This document shows positions 44,607 through 55,095 of a stretch of DNA of 64,000 nucleotides, piece by piece. This DNA comes from Nemertoderma westbladi (Eukaryota > Xenacoelomorpha > Nemertodermatida > Nemertodermatidae): assembly GCA_032718475.1 (NCBI GenBank), contig JAUCBJ010006792.1, positions 26,022 to 90,021 of the forward strand, written 5' to 3'. The position numbers and the translations under genes were made by a program. The notes beneath the pieces are model-generated. The model was given only the letters and a program-made list of their open reading frames with translations. It did not search any database and was not told where the DNA came from. Positions within the stretch are counted from its first letter, which is position 1. Each line of letters opens with the position of its first letter.

Positions 44607-45831
44607 TGTAAAAGCTTCTGTGGGATATAACTGGCCCCTTTTGCTTCGCAATCCAGTTTCCCCCCAGGCGCTGGAATACTCTAAAAAGGTTCTCTAACTG
44701 TATGTAAAAGCTTTTGCGTCATTAACCGGTTATTTTCCCTTTAAGTAATCTGTAGTTGGTTTGACAGGCATAAAAAGGCCGTGTCCTTGCTGTACTGGTG
44801 TTTTAGAGGACATAAAAGTCATTTCTTCTGTATTTGTACTGTATTTGTACTTTAGAGGACATAATCCGCAATCTCGTGACGCGATAAGCTGGATACTCTT
44901 GAAAACAGTGTCGCTACCATGACGACGGCTAGCAGCTGATATTGCCACATCGACGTTTCTTTGTTTCTTTGTTCTCTCGTTGTTCGGTTGACCAATCAGA
45001 GCGTTTTTTGTCTCTGTGTTGAAGGTGTATACAGAACTCAGTAGTTCAGTGTTATGTTTTTGCTCAGAGCCTAAGAACATCGGCTTTTAGCACCTCCGTG
45101 TATCAGCGTTCTTTAGCTTTACATTAGTAGGCTTAATTTTAGAATGTATATCTGTTATCAACCTATTTACTACATACAATCTAACCAAACTATTTATATG
45201 CAATTTATACATTAATATTACTGCTTTTGCTGTCTGTTGTTCATTATATTTGTTGATGAATTATTATATCGGAATACTGATCAATAGTCAGACACCCCAC
45301 CTTCTTGATATACTAAAGGTTAGAGAGACCGGTTACAGATAAACGATTGCGACCTATGTTGAGTGGTTTGAAGTGAATCTAATGCTATTTCATATGCCCA
45401 ACATAAATTGTCTGTTGCTCTCTTTATACGTGACTAAATTTAGTGAAGGTCGGCAGATTAGTGTGCAGTATTGTGCAGCATTGTGTATGATTGTAACTGA
45501 TAACAAAGCATCTCCTAAAGAATGCGCCATATACTTTAATCTATAGCCTTTTCGTTGTGTATAGTTTAAGTCATAACTCTGTTTACATATTTAGAGCGCC
45601 ACGTCCTAAAGGAACTGTTAATATTTCCCGAAAGTGAATAATATTTGTCAGAGATTATATATTACGATCAGTCGAATAATACAGTAGGCTTACACCATCA
45701 ATCATTAAGCTCCGAACTCAGTCTCCCGGGTATATCCAACGGGTGAATGATTGCGCATAGACTGGCTTCGGCTAATGTAGTGTGTCAAATACTCGTCATA
45801 AAGCTAAAGAATATATATCATCTAAAAGACA
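44607..45831 (+). repeat. Predicted LTR shared by element A (3') and element B (5')
   Basis: A second copy of the predicted LTR, 1225 bp, TGTAAAAGC...AAAAGACA. It has the same landmarks as 1290-2515: CCAAT box at 44992-45003, the AGAGCGCCACGTCC block at about 45594, and the CAGTCTCCCGGGTATATCCA block at about 45718. TGTAAAAGCTT is repeated at about 44703. It sits after the coding part of A and before the leader of B, giving an LTR-A-LTR-B order. The two LTR copies are clearly diverged, so this is not a recent pair. Confidence 0.55.
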
Positions 45832-48059
45832 TTCTAATTTTGGCAGGTTAAACTGTCAAAGGTCTTCAAAAGCGCAAACAATAACAGATATACGTTCTGG
45901 ATTGCGGTGTAAGCAATCTAGTCGAAAGTACCGGTCGACCGGTAACCAGTAGGCCTGACTGCCTGATCCTCCGGACCGGTACTTACAGTACTAGTACAGG
46001 TACAGCAGTATTATTCGATTTGATTATTATATGCCGGTAGGTCTTAATAATTAATCGGGGACGCCTGGTTTTTATTGGGATTTTACTTAGGCCTATTTCT
46101 GTCAGTTTTATTTATTTGTAGGCCAGTATTGAGCAGGAGGCGTGTAAGCCTTCTCAGATTGTACAGATAATTTGTAGGCTTGACTGTTGGCTAACTGTTG
46201 ATTAGGTCTGAACGGATTGCAGTGCATGTAGAGTGTATGTCCGATAAAGAACGGTTAGGAAGTAGGGGCAGCCATAGCTGTAAGGTAAACCCCCATCTAA
46301 AGAATAAGTCGTACTACTGGGTTAGAATGCATACTACTTAACCATTTCGGAGTCTGCATGTCCTGTGGTTTATTTAGGCTTGATAGTAGTCTGCCATCGT
46401 TTAGTCTGTACTTTGTTTGTGTAGTCTGTACGGGTAGCGTATAATTTTATTTAGATAATTTGTAGGCTGGATAGTTGTCTGGCTGCTGTTGGGTTTGAGG
46501 AAATTTCGGTGTGTGTAAAGCATCTGTCCGATAAAGAACGGTTAGGAAGTAGGGGCAGCCATTGCTGTAAGGTAAACCCCCATCTAAAGAATAAGTCGTA
46601 CTACTGGGTTAGAACGCATACTACTTAACCATTTCGGAGTCTACATATACCGTAGTTTGTTTAGGCTTGATAGTAGTCTGTCAGTATTTGGTCTGCACTT
46701 TGTTTGAATGGTTTGTACGCGTAGCGTAATATTTATTATTCAGAGTTTATGCGATTATTCGCAACATTCATATCCCCAAGTTTGTTCCTACAGTAATTGT
46801 GTTTGTTATACATACCGTTATAGTTAAACTAACCCCGGTACTATACGGGCTGCTCGGCGTAGGTAAAGACTGGTGATTTTGTGCACCGGTCACTCCAGCA
46901 GATGCCGTGGTTCTTTTAGCTGTTCAAGTATTCTTAAATACTAATTATTTGTTATACAAGTACTTGTACCTAATTTAGGGTTTAGTGTACAGTACTTTCC
47001 GAAGGTGATTAGTGTGTAGGCATTATATTTTTGTTGTAAAGTGGTTGATAGGCACGTACGTTAGCTCTATTAACTTCTAGGTAGGAACACTCCGTGATAC
47101 ATAACGTAGTACCTATAGCGATACGGCTATAGGTTGTCAGGCGGTGGTATTTTCCTATCTGGACAGCGCAGTGTATTTACTACTACTTATTATTTCAAAT
47201 ACCGTAGTAACCTGTCCGTTGTAATAACCAGATATTCTAACCCTTTGTTAGGCTGGTTAGTAGACCTCTTGTAAAATTACCCTAAAAAATTTGTATTTGT
47301 GTATTTGTAATTAAAATTTTGTGTTTATTTAGAGATTGTAATCTCAACCCGAATTGTAAGTAATTTGTAGTATTAAGTAACTTAGGTAAATTAGAATTAT
47401 TTGTTTTAGTGTCTAACAAGTAGCACTCCACTGAGAGCGCACAGCTTATGTGTATTGACTCCCCCAGAAATAATAACATTTATTTCAAACATTGACAAAA
47501 CCCATTAAACGGGTATATATATATTATAAATCAAATCTAACGATTTATAAATAGTAGGCCTACCACACAACCATTAGGTCTCAATATCAGTTGGACTACT
47601 GCTCAAATAGCGGTAATAAAGTAAGTAAAGTAACCAAGTAACCCTAAAGTTCAGAAATTCAATTATTTAAAATAATTGATATACCGGTATTTACGATAGG
47701 CCTATTATCTTTATTTCTATAAATTTCGGCTGAAATTATACCGGTACTTGTAATTAATTCTAGTCCAGAATTATATATACTACAAACAGTAAGCTGTATA
47801 CCGGTATTCCCGATAGGCCTATTATATATTTATATATATTTGTGCTAAAATTATACCGGTATTCTGTGATAAACCTAATCTGTAATAATACTTATATAGT
47901 TATATATACTATAAGCATACCGGTATACTAATATATTATATATCACGCTACACTGAGTAGCAGTATCGGTAATTAATTACTAGGCTAGCAGTTAACACTG
48001 AATTACTAGACTTGCTTAGACTGTAATATAGCAGTAGACATTCAACTGTGTAAACCAAC
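45832..48059 (+). other. 5' leader of element B
   Basis: About 2.2 kb, homologous to the leader of element A. It opens with the conserved TGGCAGGTTAAACTG candidate primer site (45841) and contains the ACCGGT palindrome (about 45929-45942), the duplicated 287-bp block (46182-46750) and the TACCGGTA tandem repeats (47680-47930). No reading frame is conserved between copies. Confidence 0.6.
46182..46750 (+). repeat. 287-bp direct tandem duplication in the leader of B
   Basis: CCGATAAAGAACGG occurs at 46241 and 46528. This is the orthologue of the duplication at 2937-3512. The copies within each element are more alike in the GGGGCAGCCAT...ACCATTTCGGAGTCT core than elsewhere. Confidence 0.88.
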
Positions 48060-51000
48060 ATGTCTGATACTAAACAGAACCTGTCAGACAGTTTATTAGA
48101 TGTAACTATCTGCGACTCAGATAGAGGTGTAGAACCGTCTAGTCCTAAGTTCAGTTCACCTCCCACTGTGAGGAAGGTCATCCCTCCAGTAGTAATAACA
48201 GAACCTAGGCTGGTCCAACATCGTAGGTCTATCATAGGCACTCGAGCTCAGGTCAAGCGGGACCAAGAAGCAGCGGAACAGCAACAACCCGCGAGCCAAG
48301 AACTTATTTCTCAGCGGCCCGACAGCTCCAGTAGTGAAGATACGGTAGAACTGACACCCGAACGCGGAGCAAGGATGACGGATGCGGCTTATTCAGATCC
48401 CCTTCTCATCCTTCCTGCAGCCGTACTCACTAGGTTATTGATCGCGGTGGAAGAACACCAGATCGATTGGGCGAGAAGTAAGCAAGCCACTAAAGATAGC
48501 TATGAGGGATACACAAGGGAAGATCTGAAGTCTATGGTCGAGTCACAATGGAACTTCCCCGGACCCGGACTCCCATTTGATTTATCAGAAGCTGCCTGGG
48601 AAGACATACACCGGATGGGAGTAGCCAAGGAAACCATCGATCCAGCTGTGTGGAAGAGGTCCGCGGCCGGATACGCACAGGGATTCTTCAGCTCTATGGA
48701 GCGAGTAGAAAAACAACTGTTTCAACAACCTAAAGGACCTCAAGAGCAGGGACAACTGCTTTATCAAGTTAGAGAAAGAATTCTGCGAATCAGGCTAATA
48801 TTATCAGCCTTTGAAGAGGCTTCTAAAAGAAGACAAGACACGTCGTTGCAAGTTGCCGTAAAGACTTGGTTTCAACGGGTGAGTCGCCAGGTTCAAGGAA
48901 CAGCTCAGTGGAAAGATCAGCTGGAGGAGCGCTCAACCCATGGAGAATCAACGGACGCTACTTTTTCCCAAGTGGAAAGTGAAGCGACGGCAGAGAAACC
49001 GCATAAGAGGGATGCCATTGACATCTATCTGTCAGACTATCAGCGTTTTTTGGGAGATGAAGAGTTGAGGAGAAGGCTAGATGGACTTAGCCCTAATAGT
49101 GAAGGAGCCCAGCGTGTGTTGGATGCAATTGATGTGGATAGGTTAGCGGCGAACCAAGCTAAATTCGATGAACAACTCCGCATCGCTAGAGACCAAGAAG
49201 AAAAAGTAAGGAAAAAACGTATAGAAGACAGAAAGATAGCAGCAGTGGCAGAGGCAGAAAGAAAAGCGACCTTGGCAGGAGCAGCGGCAGAGGCAAAAGC
49301 GGCAGCAGCAGAAGCAGCGGCAGAGGCAAAAGCGGCAGCAGCGGCAGCGGCAGAGGCAAAAGCGGCAGCGGTGGCGGAAGCAGAACGGAGAGCGGCTGAA
49401 GAGATCGCCCAACTGGAGTTGGAAAATCTTCAAGAGAAGCAAGACGACTTCAGTAAACAGTTAACAGCTAGTAATATGCAGATGATGAATCGATCTACTC
49501 CCAAAAGACAGGGTTATACATCATCTGAGGAAGGCGATACCACCGACACTGAAGGCGGAGGAAATCGATCTCGCCTAAGCAGACGTAAAAGAACATTCCA
49601 CCGTCAAAAATTGCCTGATTTGCCTCCAGCTGTTAGAAGGCAACTAAATAACACCAACTTAGCGAGTACAGAACCCACAGACCAAATAATTACAATAGAG
49701 AGACTCCCTACTATAGTAGATGAGCCTGAAATAGTTAGGCCTGTTCCCGAAGTCACCCTTTCGGTCGTAGAGACACCTGTACTCCCTGAACCTACCTCTC
49801 AATTCCCGTTGCACAGCACTAAGCTACCTGTGCCCAGCAGAACAGCCCATGAGACAGTTCATGCTCTGGACTCCGAGCGAAATATTCATGATTTGTCGCC
49901 CGTTGTCCCTCGTCCGCCCGCTACAACGTTGGCGGATCCCGTTTCGGCGGTTGATTGGGTGGACGAGAGACGGCGGGGGATGGACATTCTCCTCGGAAAG
50001 ATGGAGGAGAATCAAATGCGCTCCTCCCAACAGGTCCGAGAGTTAGAAGGGACTGTTCAACAGTTAAAGGGAACCGTAAAGGAAAGTAGGTTAGAGTTGC
50101 AGGAAGTGCAGCAAAATATCGCGCTAGAACGTGATAAATTAGTAAATTTACAAAAGGGTATACCACCACCCCTTGTAACAATGTGTCAACCTGTTAGGTC
50201 TGAAGTATCTCATGCGCAAGGTGTGGAGCCTACACGCATCTATACTGCTAGCGAAGTAGAAACTCCTATAGTGAACCCTATTAAGGGTAATTATAGACCT
50301 GTTGATAATGATATTCCCTATAGACCGGATCATAATCCGAGAAATTTATATACCGATAACTCGATATTAAATAACACGATGGCCCAAGAAAGTTTTACGC
50401 GTCAAATGGCTAGAACCGAAGCCCGGCAAGCGGTAAAGGTGGGAGAGATCGTCAAGTTCAATGGAGATGAGATGAAATGGTTACCTTTTAATGAATATTA
50501 CAAAGATAACATACAGAACTCTGTGCTATCTAATGGAGAGAAACTTAGATTCCTCATCGAGTGCTTGGAAGGATCTCCCAAGTTAATGGCGTTAAAGTTT
50601 ATTGGACATCCAGACGGATTAAGACAAGTTTGGGATACACTAAACATCAGGTATGGTAATAGGAATAACATAGCTGGGTATTTGTATGCAAAGTTGGTAG
50701 CGCCCCGAAAGTTTATTAGCAGCGGAATTATAGAGTTTTCCGATGAGATTCAGGAGATCTGCAGACAATTAGATTGGCTAGGTAAGTCTCATGAGTATCA
50801 GAATGCTATGGTTATTAGAGCAGTGGCTTCTACTTTACCGAAGGGTGGAGTAGGTACACGCTGGGATAAGAAAGTGTTATATATGATGGAACAACAACGA
50901 CGAGACCCTACCATGGCTGATCTCATGTCATTCTTAGATGGAGAAGTGAAATTACAGCTCCTAAGGCAGTCCAGAGAGAAGACACTGGAAAACAAGGTAA

Positions 51001-53027
51001 GTGAGAAACCCGTTTCTAGGAGAAGGGTAACACCAGTGTGTTATACAGACGACGGCGAAAGCCAGACTTCTCAAGGAGAGGATAGCGGGAAAGACACTGA
51101 AAGATCTTATGTCAATAAAACGCCTAAAGACCAGGTAAGTAAATTCAAGTCTCGAACCAATGACAGGAGAGAACAGGTAAGAAAAACTCCTCCTACGTCT
51201 CCCAAGAGAATTCAGGTGAGAAAGCCCGAGGAAAGAACGAACGTGCACCACACAGCACATGTTAAAGTAAGTAACATCAAACCCAAATGTGTGCTGTGCG
51301 ACGGGCCCCACCGCTTGAATATGTGCGATGAATTCTTAAAGAAATCATTAAAAGAGAGACGGGAAGTCATGTGGGATAAGCGGTTGTGTTATAATTGCCT
51401 CAGACGAGGACACCAACGGCGAACCTGTTACTCCGACGCAAGGTGTGCAAAGTGCGGTGCGAAACATCATATCTTGTTGCACACTGAATTCGAGCGAAAT
51501 AGTCCGAGTCAGGTGAGTGATTCCGAACTACATGTCCAATTCAGTGATGTGAACGACACTGATCAATCTGAGATGGAAGGATTCTATACGGACGAATTCT
51601 CCGACCAAAACGAATCCTGTTACTTAATAAACACCACCGCAGTGTATCGAGCACTCATGTATGAGAAAGACACAGACAGCGACCTCACCCTAACTACTTC
51701 AGATCAACAACAATCTTGGAAAGCGCCAACTTCAAATGTAGGAATCCGAGAATTTCCTGTAGTCCAGTTACGGGTCCACGGACCTCAGAAGAGCTATATA
51801 GTGAACGCCCTCCTGGACTCCGGCAGCACAGGAACATTCATCGATAAAGAACTAGCCGAAGACATCTTTGCTGGACAACCCAAGTTCCGAACCAAGCTAA
51901 ACATGTCAGGGATCATGCAGGTTTGGAAATCTGCTGTGGCTGCCGACTATTATATAGGTGAGTTGTCCACTCCACAGGATAAACTAGGAGAACACAGTAT
52001 AAGGTCAGTCAAAATGGTGGCAATAAAGAACTTCGCTACCACCCAAGTGGAACCTTATAATTGGGACGAAGATGATCATGCCCAACAACTTAACATTCCT
52101 AGATTCGACACCGATTATCCTGGAGTACAAATATTAATCGGTCAAAACGCGCATGAGGCGCTGGAGACATTGGAGAAACGACCTGCTCAACCGCAACCAC
52201 TTCAGACCTATGCGGTAAGAACTAGAGTAGGTTGGTACCTTACTGGACCTTCCCGAAGAACGCTCAGAGAAAGACTGCTTCAAGATCGCGTCTGCCAGGT
52301 GAGTGAATGGGAAGATGATACTAGTGAGGGAGACGACCCAACTGAGGGAACACCATACTCCTCAGATAATGACGATATTAGCTCCAATGTAGATCAATGG
52401 AGATATTGCCCCAAGAAGTTTAATCCAACTGACATCGCTTCCAGAGGAGCAACTCCTCAAGAACTGACAGATACTACAGACCGGTTAGGTGAACCCGACT
52501 TCCTGAGTAAGGAGGATGAATGGCCTCCCCATCTTACTCCGACTGAGATTAGACCAGCCAAGGGAGCGGAGAAAGTCAAACCTAAAACCCGGACGGGTGG
52601 ATCGGAGTTATTTGAACCCGGGATAGATCTGTCGGTATTACATATTGCCAGGGACGACGCCGTGGATCTGGACCTCCCCACCGCGAGTGGATCCTTCATG
52701 AAGATCAGAGGGAGCGATTGGAGCTCTGGAACATCAGACGTCTCGCAGGGACTCTCACCTCTCCTGCAGGGAGCGACGGACCACTATAGCTCCTGGAATC
52801 GGCTTTGTAAGGCCGTCATATACTTTGAGCGATGTTTCTATCGTCACTATTCCAGGACGAAGAGGAAACCTGGAATTGTATTCGGGATGCAGCGACTCAA
52901 TCACCCAGTCGGTCGTTTGTGTTTACCGGAAGGGAATGGAGGACTCTCCGGAAACTGTGGAAGGCAAGATTCTCTTCCCACGACCACCTCCCTAATCCTT
53001 CAAACATCTAGGGACTCCATAACGTAA
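48060..53027 (+). CDS. gag-pro: Gag-protease polyprotein of BEL/Pao element B, lacking RT/RNase H/integrase
   Basis: A 1655-codon open frame from ATG 48060. In order: an acidic N-terminus; Ala/Glu-rich coiled coil (residues about 380-465); DUF1759 capsid-like region (about 787-977, FNGDEMKWLPFNEYY); three Cys/His motifs, CVLC from residue 1077, CYNCLRRGHQRRTC from 1110 and CAKCGAKHH from 1129; and a retroviral-type aspartic protease with catalytic Asp about 1253 in LLDSGSTGTF. After the protease the chain passes through a short acidic linker straight into VDQWRYC...DIASRGATPQE (residue about 1444), which in element C follows RNase H. It keeps HYSSWNRLCKAVIYFERC, then jumps to the last Pol residues (HPVGRLCLPE). 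RT, RNase H and integrase were thus removed by two in-frame deletions. Expected products are Gag and protease acting in particle assembly; mobility would need enzymes from a relative. Confidence 0.9.
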   Translation: MSDTKQNLSDSLLDVTICDSDRGVEPSSPKFSSPPTVRKVIPPVVITEPRLVQHRRSIIGTRAQVKRDQEAAEQQQPASQELISQRPDSSSSEDTVELTPERGARMTDAAYSDPLLILPAAVLTRLLIAVEEHQIDWARSKQATKDSYEGYTREDLKSMVESQWNFPGPGLPFDLSEAAWEDIHRMGVAKETIDPAVWKRSAAGYAQGFFSSMERVEKQLFQQPKGPQEQGQLLYQVRERILRIRLILSAFEEASKRRQDTSLQVAVKTWFQRVSRQVQGTAQWKDQLEERSTHGESTDATFSQVESEATAEKPHKRDAIDIYLSDYQRFLGDEELRRRLDGLSPNSEGAQRVLDAIDVDRLAANQAKFDEQLRIARDQEEKVRKKRIEDRKIAAVAEAERKATLAGAAAEAKAAAAEAAAEAKAAAAAAAEAKAAAVAEAERRAAEEIAQLELENLQEKQDDFSKQLTASNMQMMNRSTPKRQGYTSSEEGDTTDTEGGGNRSRLSRRKRTFHRQKLPDLPPAVRRQLNNTNLASTEPTDQIITIERLPTIVDEPEIVRPVPEVTLSVVETPVLPEPTSQFPLHSTKLPVPSRTAHETVHALDSERNIHDLSPVVPRPPATTLADPVSAVDWVDERRRGMDILLGKMEENQMRSSQQVRELEGTVQQLKGTVKESRLELQEVQQNIALERDKLVNLQKGIPPPLVTMCQPVRSEVSHAQGVEPTRIYTASEVETPIVNPIKGNYRPVDNDIPYRPDHNPRNLYTDNSILNNTMAQESFTRQMARTEARQAVKVGEIVKFNGDEMKWLPFNEYYKDNIQNSVLSNGEKLRFLIECLEGSPKLMALKFIGHPDGLRQVWDTLNIRYGNRNNIAGYLYAKLVAPRKFISSGIIEFSDEIQEICRQLDWLGKSHEYQNAMVIRAVASTLPKGGVGTRWDKKVLYMMEQQRRDPTMADLMSFLDGEVKLQLLRQSREKTLENKVSEKPVSRRRVTPVCYTDDGESQTSQGEDSGKDTERSYVNKTPKDQVSKFKSRTNDRREQVRKTPPTSPKRIQVRKPEERTNVHHTAHVKVSNIKPKCVLCDGPHRLNMCDEFLKKSLKERREVMWDKRLCYNCLRRGHQRRTCYSDARCAKCGAKHHILLHTEFERNSPSQVSDSELHVQFSDVNDTDQSEMEGFYTDEFSDQNESCYLINTTAVYRALMYEKDTDSDLTLTTSDQQQSWKAPTSNVGIREFPVVQLRVHGPQKSYIVNALLDSGSTGTFIDKELAEDIFAGQPKFRTKLNMSGIMQVWKSAVAADYYIGELSTPQDKLGEHSIRSVKMVAIKNFATTQVEPYNWDEDDHAQQLNIPRFDTDYPGVQILIGQNAHEALETLEKRPAQPQPLQTYAVRTRVGWYLTGPSRRTLRERLLQDRVCQVSEWEDDTSEGDDPTEGTPYSSDNDDISSNVDQWRYCPKKFNPTDIASRGATPQELTDTTDRLGEPDFLSKEDEWPPHLTPTEIRPAKGAEKVKPKTRTGGSELFEPGIDLSVLHIARDDAVDLDLPTASGSFMKIRGSDWSSGTSDVSQGLSPLLQGATDHYSSWNRLCKAVIYFERCFYRHYSRTKRKPGIVFGMQRLNHPVGRLCLPEGNGGLSGNCGRQDSLPTTTSLILQTSRDSIT

Positions 53028-54690
53028 CAACATATGGAGTGGGTGTGTGACTCTATTATTTTATATTATTTTATTATTTTATATTTATGTATGTATTACT
53101 ATGTAATTTTATTATAATCGTTTTATTTAATTTTATTTAGTAGAATATTATTTAGCGATTATTTAGTAGAATAGTGCAATATATTCGTGTTTATTGCGTA
53201 CGTAATTACTTATAATATATATTTAGTGCGACGGCGAAGAAATAATTATTTTTTCTCTTTCCTTACTGTCCGTATTATATTATAAATACGTAACTACAGT
53301 AAGATGAAATGTCCGTACTTATTAAAGTACAATAAAGCCACTACTATATTTAAGTATTATTGGTAGGCAGAGTATTAGGAATGCAAAGTTCAGATCCTCG
53401 TGTCTCGGCTAAACCAAGCTCTGGGTAGACCTTGGAAACGACTTGCCTCTTCACACTGACATTGCTTCGTGCGATATTGCTCTCATACCGTATATTAAAT
53501 AATACATATAGTAGCGTGATGTCCCTTTAACAGTAGCGTATAACGCAAAATAAATCTGTTAAACCTTTTGACCATCTGTAATTCTAGTCGATTAAGATAT
53601 CGCGGCACCCACCGATATACTTGAAAGACAAAATTCTAGAATCAGTGGTTAACGTCCCCAGACAAGTTCTGGAATAAATCGGTGCCCATCTCAAATATTA
53701 ATTATTTAATATTTGCAAATCTAATAAATCAAAATCTGTAAAATTCAGATCCTTCAACAATTCTAGTCAATTAAGATATCGTAGCATTTACCGATATTCT
53801 TAAAAAGACAATTGTCATAGAATTAAGGATCTTGTGTCCCCAGACATGTTCTAGAATCAAAATATGTCAATTTAATTATCAAATAATAAAATTTCAGGGA
53901 ATAAATTTAAATTCATGCCTTTTAATGAATTTAATAAATTGCCATTTTTACGCAATTTATAACATTCCCAAAATTCCATTAATTAATAGATCAAGGGAGC
54001 GGAGATTTATCTTATTATGCGTATGAGTGTGCGAAAGTCTCCCAAACATAGTCAATAGCCGATAAAATTCATAAAGTCATGTATAAAACAGGACATTGAC
54101 CATTAAAGAATTACTATTAAATAACATCCCAGATCTGTATGCATTGGAATTACCCTAATTCTACCGCTAGCTTTGCATAATGTCACCATAGCAACAACCA
54201 CGCTAGAATTAGAATTGAGTTAAAAGAACAATAGAAAGCTTGTCCCATTGAATAGCATAGGGAATAAATAGCGCACTGCTAGTATCCAAGGATACATAAT
54301 AATACAGTGACATTCTGGAAGGCATTGACTAACGGACAAATGGCCCGAGTGTGTGTAATTTGTGACAAGTTGTGTGTGTGGTATTTGTGAGTTTATAGGC
54401 GAATGTTACTACTAAGGTGTGTTTACAGTAGCGAGTCGCAATTGTGAAAGTAACCCTAACTCTCCAGTAAGAACCTGAGGTGTATCTAAGCCTTTGGGAC
54501 GGACAGTCGAGTGACTTGTGCCGGTTGTCGTTGTCGTTGTGCGGCTACGTCGTTGGCGAAAGTACAGCGGCGACGACACATCGGCGCTGAGGATCTCGCA
54601 CTGTCCGGGGGCTGATTGGGGTAGGCAGCGACGCTCGCTAGCCTAAATATAAACTCATTATAATATTAATAAACTCATATATAGCAGATA
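53028..54690 (+). other. 3' non-coding region of element B
   Basis: Homologous to 41455-43080. It has the same AT-rich start, TACAATAAAGC (about 53327), the 162-bp-type duplication with CCAGA...TCTGG hairpins (about 53580-53850) and GGGAGCGG (about 53995). No coding frame. Confidence 0.6.
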
Positions 54691-55095
54691 TGACGGAGTT
54701 GATAGAAGATGGTCTTGGTATCAGGGAGCGATATACTCTACTTTCAAGCGTTTGTTGATAGCTTGATACGCGGTGATACTAGTCCAACTACTACGGAGGA
54801 TGATGGTCGTTATATCGAACCTACGATTTCCTGGAAGTAACTTACGCGTGAATTGGACTATGGAAAATTCACCGCTCGCTACACGCATTGTAATGGTACG
54901 TATATGGACTTCTTAACCATTGGCCATTCTATCGATTTACACGATACGGACTATGTCGAACATATCCTACCCAGAGGAGTCGAAACGATAAACCAAAATT
55001 CTAATGCGAAAATCCTATTCGAAATCGACTCGAAAGAAAAGACATTAAAGAAACGAATAAACGCGGTAACTCCAACATATATTTGGAATTCTTGA
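54691..55095 (+). pseudogene. Decayed copy of the zinc-finger ORF in element B
   Basis: Starts ATGACGGAGTTGATAGAAGA exactly like 43081 and matches the first roughly 110 codons, including KFTARYTH and IDLHDTD. A base loss near 54741 shifts the frame, TAA occurs at about 54838, and similarity to copy A fades after about 55050. The zinc-finger part is missing. Its presence at the same place shows this frame belongs to the element, not to unrelated flanking DNA. Confidence 0.75.

Noticed and set aside
44730-45080. 116-residue minus-strand frame in the middle LTR
   Set aside because: Not conserved in the other LTR copy and without recognisable domains.
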